Of a stretch of DNA of 64,000 nucleotides, positions 7,866-16,481 are shown one piece after another; the first letter of the stretch is position 1; the number at the start of each line of letters is the position of its first letter. The stretch is from Nitrospinaceae bacterium (GTDB taxonomy: Bacteria > Nitrospinota > Nitrospinia > Nitrospinales > VA-1). Made by a program: the position numbers and the translations under genes. The notes beneath the pieces were generated by a model, which saw nothing but the letters and a program-made list of their open reading frames with translations, was not told the DNA's origin and did no database searches. Location: the NCBI GenBank assembly GCA_029261595.1, contig JAJDAZ010000069.1, positions 1 through 64,000 of the forward strand. Direction: 5' to 3'.

Positions 7866-10037
7866 TCAACCCACTAAATCCTGCTGCAATTGTTTCCATT
7901 CCTGCAAAGTGCGAACATTTTTTTTGGCCGCATCCAATTCCATTTCCGCCCGGTCCCCATCTCCCATCAATTGACGGACCCTTCCCAGTTCCAGACGAGG
8001 CCGGAACGCATTGGGATTGAGCGCAACCACTTCTTCCAGGAGTTTCTTCGCGGCTTCCAGGTTTCCTTCCGCCCTGAGGAGCAAGCCTTCCAGCAGGTGG
8101 GTTTTAAAATGGTTTGGAAATCGGGTTTGCAGGATTTCAAGTTTCTCTTTGGCGGCTGTTAATTTTCTGTCCAGGATCAGGTTGTCGATGAGCATGAACT
8201 GCCAATCGATCCCTCCCTGCCCCAAAAATTGATTCATCAGCTGGAGAACTTCCCGCTCATTTTCATAACGCTTGTTTTGATGGTAGTAAGCCGCGAAGGA
8301 AGGGGCGTAAAAGGAAATTTTATTGATCCATTCCGTTTTGTAGATTCCGGGCTTTCCCATCTCCTCCTGCATCAAGTCCTTGAACTCGGCAAAAGCGGTG
8401 TCAGGGGCCGTCTCTCTGGTATTGTCGGTTGACTGGGGACGATACTTTAAAAGCAGGTTGCGGTGAGGCAGAAAATTATTTTCCAGAGGAAAATACTCAA
8501 AAAACTTCAAGTTCTGGTCCATCAGGATGGGACGCTGTCGCCAGTTACGGTTTAAAAGATCTTTCACATATTTAAAAGAACCCTCGGCGGTATCAAAGCG
8601 ATGGTCCTCCGGGTCGGGCAGATTCAAATCCGGGTATCTTTTGCTCGACAATAGATGGGGCGCATCCGGAACCAGCAGGTCCCAGGCTTTGACGACGGTC
8701 ACATCATCGCGAAGCCGCATGACTTCATTGTTATAAAACATATTGAACCAGGACACCCCGGAGATGAACACGCCACGGTTCTCCAGCGATAAAGACGCCT
8801 TCTGCAAAAGGGTTTCGCCAAAATACAATCCGGACCGGTCCGCTTTCTGAAAATTGCCGGTGATATTCAAGGGAACCACGCAGGCCATTCCTATAAAAAC
8901 CAGCCGTTGCCAGCCAAACGTCGGTTTCCCGTTGAAAATACTTTTCTGGTTTTCGATCTCTGCGGATTTTCTTTCGACCCCCACCCTCTTTCTTTTTTTA
9001 AGCTTGAAAAGAAAAGCAAATAACGCCAGAGAGGTGAACAGGCAAACCACGATATAGGACGGGAAATAACTCTCCTTCCTCCAGCCCACAAAAAAGGCGG
9101 CGTTGACCGCCACGATAAGCAGGGTGAAGAAAAAAAACGGCCGGTTTCGTTTCCAACACAACGCGGCCCCCGCCAGAAACCCGATCGCCGCAAGCGGTGT
9201 CAGATGGGTGGACACGTCCATTAAAAAAGCCCGCACCACGTGCCACAGACTTGCCACCATCGCTCCCGCCGACTTCCAAAAGGAGACAACAGCCGCATCG
9301 GCGCCCCCGGCCTGATTGCGGAAATAGGAAAAATGCGTGTCTGCGTCTTTTCGGTCGGTCACGTGATACAAAAACCCTTTCAGGGTTTCCGGGTTGCCCC
9401 AGTCCATGGCGGGTTCGGCCAGGGACCGGATGGGAAGATAAGCGTAAACGGAAAACCCGATCAAAAAAAACAAAGTGGCGGTCAGGAGGTTTCCTGCAAT
9501 ATTCCGGGTGTTCCAGCAAAAATACAGCACCAGTATCGCCGGCAATATAAAAGCCACAGTGGCGTGGTTTCCTGCGCTCAATCCATAGGCGAGTGCGGCG
9601 ACGTACAAGTAGCGGACATCGCTCTTCTCCCGCCAAAGCAGGAGTAAAAGCAGGATCAGGCAGAGAAAAAACGAGTGCAGGGTATACACTTCCGCAACCA
9701 GGGAATGAAACCAGAAAGGCCCTGAAAAGGCCAACAGCCCGGTGGATAATAACGCGGGACCCATAAAACGGGAACGGTCTTCATCGGGATAAATCGATGC
9801 CATAAAATGAATCGCCGTCGCGTATAGAAGTGCCAGGGTCAGGCAGGCGAAAAACACGGAAAACAGATTGACCTTGAAAGCGATGGACCCGAATGGAAAA
9901 AATGTGAACGCCTTGGCTAAAAGATTGTATGTGGGGAAACCTGCGGGATGACTGATCCCCAGGGTGAAGGCGCTAACGATGAATTCGGGGGAATCCCGGT
10001 GATTGATGGTGGGAGAAACGGTGATCAGATAAACCAA
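7866..10037 (-). CDS. DUF2723 family membrane protein with C-terminal TPR repeats
   Basis: The protein has about ten predicted membrane segments in its first half, followed by a soluble domain and TPR-like helices (last about 120 residues). Its N-terminal landmark (TINHRDSPEF, then GISHPAGFPTY) is the DUF2723 signature, a GT-C-like family thought to glycosylate proteins from lipid-linked sugars at the outer face of the inner membrane. The visible start is TTG and cuts into the first membrane helix. A better ATG lies upstream at 10093 but is one base out of frame because of a run of nine A (plus strand, 10054-10062). One extra base there would give a normal hydrophobic N-terminus, so the true gene may extend to 10093. 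Confidence 0.75.
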   Translation of the reverse strand: MVYLITVSPTINHRDSPEFIVSAFTLGISHPAGFPTYNLLAKAFTFFPFGSIAFKVNLFSVFFACLTLALLYATAIHFMASIYPDEDRSRFMGPALLSTGLLAFSGPFWFHSLVAEVYTLHSFFLCLILLLLLLWREKSDVRYLYVAALAYGLSAGNHATVAFILPAILVLYFCWNTRNIAGNLLTATLFFLIGFSVYAYLPIRSLAEPAMDWGNPETLKGFLYHVTDRKDADTHFSYFRNQAGGADAAVVSFWKSAGAMVASLWHVVRAFLMDVSTHLTPLAAIGFLAGAALCWKRNRPFFFFTLLIVAVNAAFFVGWRKESYFPSYIVVCLFTSLALFAFLFKLKKRKRVGVERKSAEIENQKSIFNGKPTFGWQRLVFIGMACVVPLNITGNFQKADRSGLYFGETLLQKASLSLENRGVFISGVSWFNMFYNNEVMRLRDDVTVVKAWDLLVPDAPHLLSSKRYPDLNLPDPEDHRFDTAEGSFKYVKDLLNRNWRQRPILMDQNLKFFEYFPLENNFLPHRNLLLKYRPQSTDNTRETAPDTAFAEFKDLMQEEMGKPGIYKTEWINKISFYAPSFAAYYHQNKRYENEREVLQLMNQFLGQGGIDWQFMLIDNLILDRKLTAAKEKLEILQTRFPNHFKTHLLEGLLLRAEGNLEAAKKLLEEVVALNPNAFRPRLELGRVRQLMGDGDRAEMELDAAKKNVRTLQEWKQLQQDLVG

Positions 10038-10123
10038 CCACGGAAAAAAGATTAAAAAAAAACTGCGATGTGGTTGCGGGATAGAATTTTCATGGTCTGG
10101 ATTATTTTTCTGAAAAGTAAAAC

Positions 10124-10156
10124 TCCCTGCTCCGCCCCGAAGGGACGGAACAGGGA
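10124..10156 (-). terminator. Rho-independent terminator of pilA
   Basis: The plus strand reads TCCCTG-C-TCCG, an 11-base loop, CGGA-A-CAGGGA. This gives a 10-base-pair stem with one mismatch. On the minus strand it is followed by a T-rich stretch (GTTTTACTTTTC). It starts 22 bases after the pilA stop and would end the short, highly expressed pilin transcript before the DUF2723 gene. Confidence 0.75.
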
Positions 10157-10178
10157 AAGATAAGTCAATCTTAACTGA

Positions 10179-10559
10179 TTACGGCGTGATAGCGCCAGCA
10201 TCATCAATGGAGTACGTAACACTGGTAACCGAGTGAGTCGCAGTCGCTACAAAGGCAGCTTCAGTGGCGCCAGTGATCGCTACGGTCACATTCGGAGATG
10301 CCGAGAAACCATAGGAAGCGGCCGCTACAATGGTCGTGGTGCAACTTTGGCCGCCATCGGTATCTCCCCAATAAGCTTTACAAGATAGAAACAGGTTGTG
10401 CAGGTCCGCTTCAGATGCAGAGTTATAAGCACGGTTCTTATACTGGGTGAACTGAGGAATGGCGATCGCAGCCAAAATACCAATGATGGCAATGACGATC
10501 AGCAATTCGATGAGGGTGAAACCTTTTTCATTTTTTGCGGCATTTAATTTCGACAACAT
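10179..10559 (-). CDS. pilA: Major type IV pilin PilA
   Basis: The 126-residue prepilin has a 13-residue leader ending in KG, cleavage before Phe, and the classic FTLIELLIVIAIIGILAAIAIPQF helix start (Glu at +5) that PilD cleaves and methylates and that packs in the fibre core. A short globular domain follows, with two cysteines (about 70 and 82) that could form a disulfide. It is short for a proteobacterial pilin but normal for Geobacter-like and related lineages. The SD sequence AAGGAGA is ideally spaced before the ATG. A -24/-12 promoter-like sequence lies about 90 bases upstream, and a strong terminator follows, so it is a single-gene transcript, as expected for the most abundant pilus subunit. 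Confidence 0.93.
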   Translation of the reverse strand: MLSKLNAAKNEKGFTLIELLIVIAIIGILAAIAIPQFTQYKNRAYNSASEADLHNLFLSCKAYWGDTDGGQSCTTTIVAAASYGFSASPNVTVAITGATEAAFVATATHSVTSVTYSIDDAGAITP

Positions 10560-10649
10560 TCTTGCTCTCCTTATTCAAGTTGGGACAACCGGGGTTTAAA
10601 AACAAAGGCAAATGTGAACCTGCTGAATTCTGTTTTTCCTTTTAAGAGT

Positions 10650-10664
10650 GCAAACCGGATGCCA
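10650..10664 (-). promoter_or_regulatory. Sigma-54 (-24/-12) promoter of pilA
   Basis: The minus strand reads TTGGCAT-CCGGT-TTGCA. It has the GG and GC doublets of the sigma-54 consensus TGGCAC-N5-TTGC at exact spacing, with one mismatch in the upstream element. It would start transcription near 10638, about 79 bases before the pilA ATG. PilS/PilR-type activation of pilA from sigma-54 promoters is well established in proteobacteria. No pilR gene is in the window. Confidence 0.8.
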
Positions 10665-10828
10665 ATACCAGAATTGGAATGAAATTCTTCATAACCGCCC
10701 AATAAATAAAGGTTTTTTTTTACAACAGGTTTCAGTTTTTGGAAGAATTATGACCATAAAAGCTTTAACCAACAAAATTTGTCACTCAAAATATCAATAA
10801 ATTGCAATACGACCCCAAAATAAAAAGG

Positions 10829-10834
10829 TATAAT
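10829..10834 (+). promoter_or_regulatory. Possible -10 element ahead of nadD-rsfS-dksA
   Basis: A consensus TATAAT lies about 150 bases upstream of nadD on the plus strand, in the 428-base divergent region between pilA and nadD. The matching -35 region is poor; the nearest TTGCAA is about 21 bases away. The rest of this intergenic stretch is A/T-rich and shows no other gene. Confidence 0.3.
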
Positions 10835-10987
10835 TTTGAGTTCAGAAGGGCTCGCTGACCCTTAAATCCATTGTTTTTTTGTACCTTATTCACTTTAAGC
10901 CCATGACGGTCCAACGAGTTTCCACCTGCCATCCACCTTGCAGACCCACGGAATTCCGATGAAAACCACTGATTCCCGAGCTGACTC

Positions 10988-11683
10988 ATGAGAAAAAATG
11001 GCGGCAAACGAGTGGGAATTCTGGGAGGGTCCTTCGACCCGGTTCACAAAGGTCATATTGGCCTCGCCACCAGAGCTCTGGAGAAATTTCAGCTCGACCA
11101 GATTTTATTCATTCCCGCTTACATTTCTCCTCACAAATTAGACAGTAAGCCCGCATCACCCGGCCACAGGCTGGCCATGCTCAAGCTGGCCCTGTCGGCT
11201 CAGCCCTTATTTTTAATCTCGGAAATAGAACTGAACCGGAAGGAAGTGTCCTTCACGGTGGATACCCTTTCTGTTTTGACCGCCTCCGAGCCCCATACCG
11301 AGTTTTTCCTCATTATGGGTAACGACGCATTTTCGGGGATAAATACCTGGAAGTCCGTTTCCCGGCTTTTAGGGATGTGCCATGTCATCGTTGCGACCCG
11401 GCCGGGCTATCCTCTTAAAGGAATTGCTGAGGGTCTTATAAATCTTTTTCCCGAAGCGGAGAGTTTGTATTCACCGCCAACCCGAAAGGGAGATGTCCTG
11501 GTTTGCCATCATCGCGAAAAAACCACCACTCTTAATTTTTTCGATCTCAAACCGCTGGACATTTCCTCAAGCATCATTCGGGAAAAATGTTCTGGCCACG
11601 GGGAAATCAAAAACATGTTGCCACCCGAAGTCGAAAATTATATTATTGAAAATCAACTTTACTCAACACCGTCTCACCCCTAA
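10988..11683 (+). CDS. nadD: Nicotinate-nucleotide adenylyltransferase NadD
   Basis: NadD adenylates nicotinate mononucleotide with ATP to make deamido-NAD, the penultimate step of NAD synthesis. The 231-residue protein shows the nucleotidyltransferase landmarks GGSFDPVHKGH at about 13-23 (with the HxGH-like catalytic pair) and the ISSSIIRE signature near residue 195. Length is normal. The gene is followed after 10 bases by rsfS, the very common bacterial nadD-rsfS pairing, and then by a dksA-like gene. It starts 428 bases from the divergent pilA. Confidence 0.95.
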   Translation: MRKNGGKRVGILGGSFDPVHKGHIGLATRALEKFQLDQILFIPAYISPHKLDSKPASPGHRLAMLKLALSAQPLFLISEIELNRKEVSFTVDTLSVLTASEPHTEFFLIMGNDAFSGINTWKSVSRLLGMCHVIVATRPGYPLKGIAEGLINLFPEAESLYSPPTRKGDVLVCHHREKTTTLNFFDLKPLDISSSIIREKCSGHGEIKNMLPPEVENYIIENQLYSTPSHP

Positions 11684-11693
11684 CAGGGTTTGC

Positions 11694-12047
11694 ATGAAAG
11701 AACCTTTGAACGATTTTAAACGGCTTGTAGTTGACGCCGCGGAAGAAAAAAAGGCCAGCGACATCGTGACTCTTGATTTACGCGGTCGGTCGGACCTGAC
11801 GGATTTTTTTATCATCTGTAGCGGAAACTCCAGATCACAAGTGCAGGCCATCGCGGATTCAATTCAGGAAAAATTTTATGGAACCGAGCACAAAATTTCC
11901 GCCATTGAAGGCTATGCCGCCGGTAACTGGGTAGTGTTGGACCTGGGGAATGTTTATGTCCACGTATTCCATAAAGACGCGCGGGCTCATTACGACCTTG
12001 AGCGTTTGTGGGGCCACGTCCCCAACCTAGAAACAGTAGAACCATGA
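11694..12047 (+). CDS. rsfS: Ribosomal silencing factor RsfS
   Basis: RsfS (RsfA/Iojap, DUF143) binds ribosomal protein L14 and blocks subunit joining under starvation. I use the ATG at 11694, which gives the standard 117-residue protein and starts just after nadD; a longer reading would overlap nadD in another frame. Family landmarks are the conserved start of the domain (KASDIVTLDL), the TDFFIICSGNSRSQVQAI core, and the C-terminal WVVLDLGNVYVHVF followed by YDLERLWG. The stop overlaps the next possible start (ATGA), so translation into the dksA-like gene may be coupled. Confidence 0.93.
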   Translation: MKEPLNDFKRLVVDAAEEKKASDIVTLDLRGRSDLTDFFIICSGNSRSQVQAIADSIQEKFYGTEHKISAIEGYAAGNWVVLDLGNVYVHVFHKDARAHYDLERLWGHVPNLETVEP

Positions 12048-12472
12048 ACACTTTTTCAGGAGCGCCTGTATTAATGTCTACCCAGAAAACTTCTTCTTAC
12101 CTGACCAAGCTGAAAGAAATCCGGGAAACTCTGCTTGGAGATGTTGAAAAGACTTTAAAATCCAGCCAATCGGAATCCACGGAACCGGTGGCTGATATAA
12201 CCGATGATGCCACCCGTGCCTACACGAACCAATTAATGACGAGTTTGGGTGAGCAGGGATGGGGGAAGCTGAAACAAGTCGATGAAGCCCTTGAAAAAAT
12301 CAAGAACGGAACCTACGGGGTCTGCGCCACCTGCGACCAACCCATCCCGGAGGCCCGGTTGGATGTGTTGCCCTTTGCCGAGTTTTGCGTGGAATGTCTG
12401 AGTAAAATAGAAAGCAAGACCCGCCCTCCCACGAATGACTCGGGGGAAAATATTCTCGGGGGAAACGCTTGA
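12044..12472 (+). CDS. DksA/TraR-family zinc-finger protein
   Basis: This 142-residue protein (132 if it starts at the ATG at 12074) has a coiled-coil N-terminal half and a four-cysteine zinc finger, CATC ... CVEC, 17 residues apart, at its C-terminal end. That is the architecture of DksA-type proteins, which enter the secondary channel of RNA polymerase and change promoter response to ppGpp. The start at 12044 overlaps the rsfS stop; the start at 12074 has an AGGAG 11 bases upstream. Between the coiled coil and the finger the sequence reads TDDATRAYTNQ, so the acidic coiled-coil tip of true DksA may be partly kept. General stress or DksA-paralogue roles are equally possible. Confidence 0.85.
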   Translation: MNTFSGAPVLMSTQKTSSYLTKLKEIRETLLGDVEKTLKSSQSESTEPVADITDDATRAYTNQLMTSLGEQGWGKLKQVDEALEKIKNGTYGVCATCDQPIPEARLDVLPFAEFCVECLSKIESKTRPPTNDSGENILGGNA

Positions 12473-12647
12473 TTTTGGGCACCATACCCATACCTTCGCT
12501 CAAACTCTTTGATAAACTGAGAACTATCTGGCTCGCCCGGGAGTGAGGGGCGGCCGCTGAGTGGGTCGAATCCTCCGGCCTCACGGATTTGATCGAGCCG
12601 GTTGATAAATTTTCCACCAATTCAGGGATAGACCTCCTGAAATGACG

Positions 12648-12656
12648 TGGTATAAT
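12648..12656 (+). promoter_or_regulatory. Extended -10 promoter before the LapA-LapB gene
   Basis: TGG-TATAAT forms an extended -10 element with a perfect hexamer. It lies about 88 bases upstream of the GTG start of the LapA-LapB gene, in a 271-base intergenic region that holds no other recognisable gene. The -35 region is weak, which is usual for extended -10 promoters. Confidence 0.5.
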
Positions 12657-12743
12657 TCGCCTTCCCAAAAATCAGGATATTGTAAAAAGACCCATTTTTT
12701 ATAAGTCCCTTAAGTTAAAAACCCATAAAGACGGCCAAAAATT

Positions 12744-14054
12744 GTGACTCTGAAACATATCGTACTCCTACTGATTTTTTCCTTACTTTCGGTTTACATC
12801 GCCTTTTTGAACCCCAATGAGGTGGATGTGTACCTGACGCAATCGTTCTCTTTGCACATGCCCATGGTGATTCTCCTGCTGGGATTTATTCTGGTCGGAG
12901 TCATTATCACCTCCATCCTGAACTGGATGGTTAAGGTAAAGTCCTCTTTTGGAAATTTGAAAAACTATTTCCAGCAAAATCAGGTGGAAAAAAGATTGCA
13001 GTGGAGCCGGGGTCAATATGAAAGGGGTGAGAATGTTTTTGCAGCCGGGAATCTTGATAAAGCCAAAGGTATATTCAATAAACTCCTTGAGGAGTTTCCC
13101 AACCACGTTGGCGCCTTAAACTACAAAGGGGAAATTGAGCGTAAGCAGGGCCATGCCGACCTTGCCCTGGAATTGCATTCGAAAGCCTCTAAAATCGCAC
13201 CTGGTAATTTGAAAACCCTCAGCAACCTGGCGGAGGACTATTCCAGCAATGGGTCGTTGGCTCAGGAAACCTCGACCCTTGAGAAAATCCGCCAAAAGGA
13301 GCCGGAGTCTCCGCTTATTTTAACCAGAATAAGAGACGCGTATTTAAAAAAGGACGATTGGAAAAATGCCGCCGAGGTTCAAAAACGGGTGGTCTCTCTG
13401 ACCAGGGACAAAACCCAGGAGCAAAAAGAGCAGGAATTATTCAGCCAGATAATTTACAGAAACGGCCTGGCCTATTGGGAAAAGGGGCAGGTCGATTCCG
13501 CCATTTCGGAATTTAAGAAAGCCCTGCGCATCAGCGGAAATTGCCTGCCGGCATACATCACCCTTGGGGACGCTTATTTGAAATCAGGAAACAAAAAAAA
13601 TGCCCTCAAGACCTGGGAAGTGGGGTTGACTTATACCCACTCACCACTGATTCTTATGCGCCTGCAAAAGATGTTTCAGGAATCCGACGATCTGAAAAAT
13701 CTGGAAAGAATTTATCGGGAGGCGATCAAGTCCTCAAACAATTCATTTCGGAGCACGCTGGTCCTCATGAACGGGGCTTTCTACATGAACCGGGGAAAAA
13801 CAGAAGAAGCCATTGAGTCTCTGGAAACCATTCAACACGAAAATTCGATGTTGCGCTCTGTTTTGCTGGCCAATGCCTACCGGCAAAAACAGGACACTTC
13901 AAATACCGAAAAGGCCGTGCAATCGGCCATCGACCTGGCCAATGAAACGTTGCTGAAAATGGTCTGCACGGAATGCAATACTCCTGTTAAGGAGTGGGCC
14001 AGCCATTGCCCAAACTGCAAAACCTGGAACAGCCTGACACTCGCGGTTCACTAG
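12744..14054 (+). CDS. LapA-LapB fusion: lipopolysaccharide assembly TPR protein with zinc ribbon
   Basis: The 436-residue protein starts (GTG) with two membrane helices and the FLNPNEVDVYL strand of the LapA/DUF1049 domain (about 1-75). It continues as a chain of TPR repeats (about 85-400) and ends in a rubredoxin-like zinc ribbon, CTEC ... CPNC at about 413-428. In Escherichia coli, LapA and LapB (YciM) are separate neighbours. LapB uses its TPRs and metal ribbon to control FtsH-driven turnover of LpxC and so lipopolysaccharide supply. Here both halves are one polypeptide, with the membrane anchor supplied by the LapA part. A role in balancing outer-membrane synthesis is inferred from this architecture. 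Confidence 0.85.
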   Translation: MTLKHIVLLLIFSLLSVYIAFLNPNEVDVYLTQSFSLHMPMVILLLGFILVGVIITSILNWMVKVKSSFGNLKNYFQQNQVEKRLQWSRGQYERGENVFAAGNLDKAKGIFNKLLEEFPNHVGALNYKGEIERKQGHADLALELHSKASKIAPGNLKTLSNLAEDYSSNGSLAQETSTLEKIRQKEPESPLILTRIRDAYLKKDDWKNAAEVQKRVVSLTRDKTQEQKEQELFSQIIYRNGLAYWEKGQVDSAISEFKKALRISGNCLPAYITLGDAYLKSGNKKNALKTWEVGLTYTHSPLILMRLQKMFQESDDLKNLERIYREAIKSSNNSFRSTLVLMNGAFYMNRGKTEEAIESLETIQHENSMLRSVLLANAYRQKQDTSNTEKAVQSAIDLANETLLKMVCTECNTPVKEWASHCPNCKTWNSLTLAVH

Positions 14055-14126
14055 ACCAGCACTCACAACGCGCATCCACGCCTTCAGGCCTCCTGTCCTT
14101 GGAATCTGCCCTTCGGTTTTTAATCA

Positions 14127-14618
14127 CTACCGGTTGATGAGTTGCAGATCCAGAATTTTACTGTTCTTCCTGAACACCTTGGCAGACACAAGCGATTCCT
14201 TCTGGAGTTGAAAAAACATCCCCTGTTCGGGGTAGCGCGCGATCTGTGCATTCATGGTTTTTGGAACCCCGTATTTTGCCACCAAGTCATTGAATTTCGC
14301 GCCAATCTTGACTCCCTTTTCAAACGTCCCCTTGAACGACGGCAGGATTTCAATTTCATCCACCAACTCCGATTTGTTCACGGTATGAACCACCACCCCT
14401 TGATCGAGATACTCGATGGCCACGCTATCGGTTAAGGGTTCTGTGCCACGATTCACCGTAAATTTCCCAGGAATGCCCATTAAGGCGATTACCTGATTCA
14501 CCTGCATTCCCACTTTCAAGTTTTTCCCAATGACCAGAGCCGTTTTTTCACCTGCCACAGCTGAGCCGGTCAAAAAACAAACCACCAAAACCGCTAAAAA
14601 TAATTTCACCGCTTTCAC
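14127..14618 (-). CDS. Secreted BamE/SmpA-like small protein
   Basis: The 163-residue product has a clear signal peptide (about 1-22, ending AVAG) and no lipobox. The mature part holds two similar units. Each starts with a G-x-K/Q-x-x-x-V-I/L pattern followed by a G(I/V)P turn: VGMQVNQVIALMGIP at about 37-51 and IGAKFNDLVAKYGVP at about 105-119. This resembles the helix-turn-strand unit of BamE/OmlA-like domains. The start codon is GTG with a strong AAGGAGAA ahead of it. It stands alone, converging on the LapA-LapB gene. A periplasmic envelope role is likely, but no specific function can be assigned. Confidence 0.6.
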   Translation of the reverse strand: MKAVKLFLAVLVVCFLTGSAVAGEKTALVIGKNLKVGMQVNQVIALMGIPGKFTVNRGTEPLTDSVAIEYLDQGVVVHTVNKSELVDEIEILPSFKGTFEKGVKIGAKFNDLVAKYGVPKTMNAQIARYPEQGMFFQLQKESLVSAKVFRKNSKILDLQLINR

Positions 14619-14827
14619 GAAATTCTCCTTTTAAAAATTTTCCCAGGAAACAACCCTGCGGGCCGAAGGACCATCCTAACCCATTGAAAATCTTGGGATT
14701 GCCCGAACAAACATAGGAATATTATAACCCCTCCAGGCCCTCAATATAAATTTAAATGTAAAAGCCTTTGGAAAAGCCCGTGTTATTCATGACCCTCAAA
14801 GAAGATATTTCATGCTCCTGGGTCCTG

Positions 14828-16186
14828 TCAGTCCTCATCCTCCGAATCCCTGTCCAGGCTCAAATTCCGCCTCCGGTCCCGCTTCATTTTAGTTTTATCT
14901 TTTTGAAATTTTCGCCACTGGGCCACATCTTCTTTCTTGGGGATTACTGACTCTTCAAACTCGTCTTCATCGAAAATAAACCGGGAAGATACTTTCTTTG
15001 ATGACTTTTGAGCCACTTTAGGCAATAGCTTCTTTCCCTCCTCAGATTCCTTGTTGGTCAGCGCCATCTCCATATCAACGAGACTTTTGCCTCCTTTGAC
15101 CGCGCGCCGGTTGAACAGCGCTTCCCCCCGGATTCTTATTTCCTTGGAATTGACCAGCCCCGATTTCCAAAGTTGAGGAATGCCGTCGAACCCGTATAGC
15201 GCCCCGGCAAAAGCCCCGACCAGGGTTCCAAGACGAGCCGACTCCTTTCCCATATTGATGGATCGGGTTAAAATGCCCGCAAAATCATGGCCGCCTTTTA
15301 TCACCAATGTCAGAGCCAGGGGAATAAGGGTCAGTACATGGCCCTGGGCCGGATGGGTGATTTTATTTTTTCCATGCGCAGATGCGTTTTCACAAATCCA
15401 GTCAAAAAGAGCCTTCTGTTCCCAATCAAATCGTTCCAACATTCCCTGCACGGTCACGCGCAAAGCCTGAACCGTTTTTTCATCAGACGCGTTTTCAATT
15501 TCTGGAAATCGTTCTTTTAAGATGCGTTCCGCATGCTCGCAGGCGTTCACCGCATCCTCTAATAACTGTTTGGATTTTTCTTCGGAAAGCCCTTCCCCGT
15601 CTTCATCAGGTTCCAGGTATAAAAAGCCGGTCACAAGGTGACCCGTGAGTGCAGTCCCCAAAACCTCCATCGGATGGCGGCTCAAGAGGAGACCGGTTGC
15701 CAGGCATTGCCGGATCATTTCTGCCGATTCTTTCTGGTGGAACAACGCGATGGGAATGGCGAGGGTGGGATAACTGCCGCCGGCATGATTCTGGTCCGCC
15801 GGGATCAATGGGTCGCGGCCTGGAAAGGATTCCACCGCCTGGTAAAATCCTCCCTCCACATGGCGAAACGCGCCGTAATAATTTTCCGGGCCGGCGGCGG
15901 CAAGCTCAAGCAACACCTCCGAAATTTTAGCGACATCCGCCTTTTTATTTTTGAGAATGGAATCGCCCACCGCAAGCGCCCGTTGGGTTTGCGCCCCGTA
16001 CAAACCTTTCATCCGGTATCGCTTGACCCCCTTGCCGATAAACGGACGAACGTCCTTGAAATCATCCATCGTTCCAAAGCATTGTTTGACGGTTTCGGGC
16101 TTGAGGCCCTTCACCGCCATGCCCAAAGCATCGCCCACGGCCATGCCAAAAAAGCTTCCAGGGATTTTATCTTGCAGGGATTTCAT
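14828..16186 (-). CDS. ADP-ribosylglycohydrolase-like protein with degenerate metal site
   Basis: The 452-residue protein has the DraG/ARH fold landmarks: GxxxGDALG at about 14-22, an NHAGGSYPTLAIPIALFH core near 135-150, and a C-terminal GxxxGAxAGALYG helix near 320-335. Active members hydrolyse ADP-ribose-protein bonds using two Mg ions. Here the TDDT metal motif is replaced by GAQT (about 63-68), and the C-terminal DxDT motif is replaced by KESAR. Most metal ligands are therefore lost, and the protein is probably inactive or has a new role. The last 100 residues are a charged, lysine- and arginine-rich tail ending in an acidic patch. No obvious operon partner exists; the gene lies alone between a secreted protein gene and a repeat cluster. 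Confidence 0.7.
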   Translation of the reverse strand: MKSLQDKIPGSFFGMAVGDALGMAVKGLKPETVKQCFGTMDDFKDVRPFIGKGVKRYRMKGLYGAQTQRALAVGDSILKNKKADVAKISEVLLELAAAGPENYYGAFRHVEGGFYQAVESFPGRDPLIPADQNHAGGSYPTLAIPIALFHQKESAEMIRQCLATGLLLSRHPMEVLGTALTGHLVTGFLYLEPDEDGEGLSEEKSKQLLEDAVNACEHAERILKERFPEIENASDEKTVQALRVTVQGMLERFDWEQKALFDWICENASAHGKNKITHPAQGHVLTLIPLALTLVIKGGHDFAGILTRSINMGKESARLGTLVGAFAGALYGFDGIPQLWKSGLVNSKEIRIRGEALFNRRAVKGGKSLVDMEMALTNKESEEGKKLLPKVAQKSSKKVSSRFIFDEDEFEESVIPKKEDVAQWRKFQKDKTKMKRDRRRNLSLDRDSEDED

Positions 16187-16194
16187 ACGATCAG

Positions 16195-16481
16195 AACGTC
16201 AGGGGTATTGATGCCCCCCGCAACAAGCGCCAGCGTAGCGCTGGAACAAAAATTAACGTGCAACCAGCGTGACGCTGAACTCAATAAAAACGTGCGATGG
16301 GTTTTTGAAGAATTAATAGTTTCCCTATGATCCCAGGGCTCGTGCACCCCTTCTACCCCTTCGGGGCATGAAGACAACGGAAAGGATACCACAAGCGTCA
16401 GCCCTAAACTTTTTCTCCCCGTGTAACGGGGCGAACGTCAGCCCTTCTGGGAAGCAGGCATTTCCTCCCCGTGTAACGGGG
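16195..16481. repeat. Cluster of short palindromic (REP-like) repeats
   Basis: Several small palindromes are packed here. These are CCAGCG-TAG-CGCTGG at 16230-16244, CAGCGT-G-ACGCTG at 16265-16277, and two identical copies of CCCCGTGTAACGGGG at 16417-16431 and 16467-16481. The last two sit in a longer direct repeat of the form CGTCAGCCC ... TTTC(T/C)CCCCGTGTAACGGGG. Related palindromes occur at 43272-43289 and 48264-48282. The second copy lies inside the last codons of the metallo-hydrolase gene, so the repeat has extended that reading frame. No protein-coding gene is visible in the intergenic part. Confidence 0.7.

Noticed and set aside
16412-16481. CRISPR-like repeats
   Set aside because: Only two close copies of about 20 bases, palindromic core, no series of equal spacers and no cas genes.
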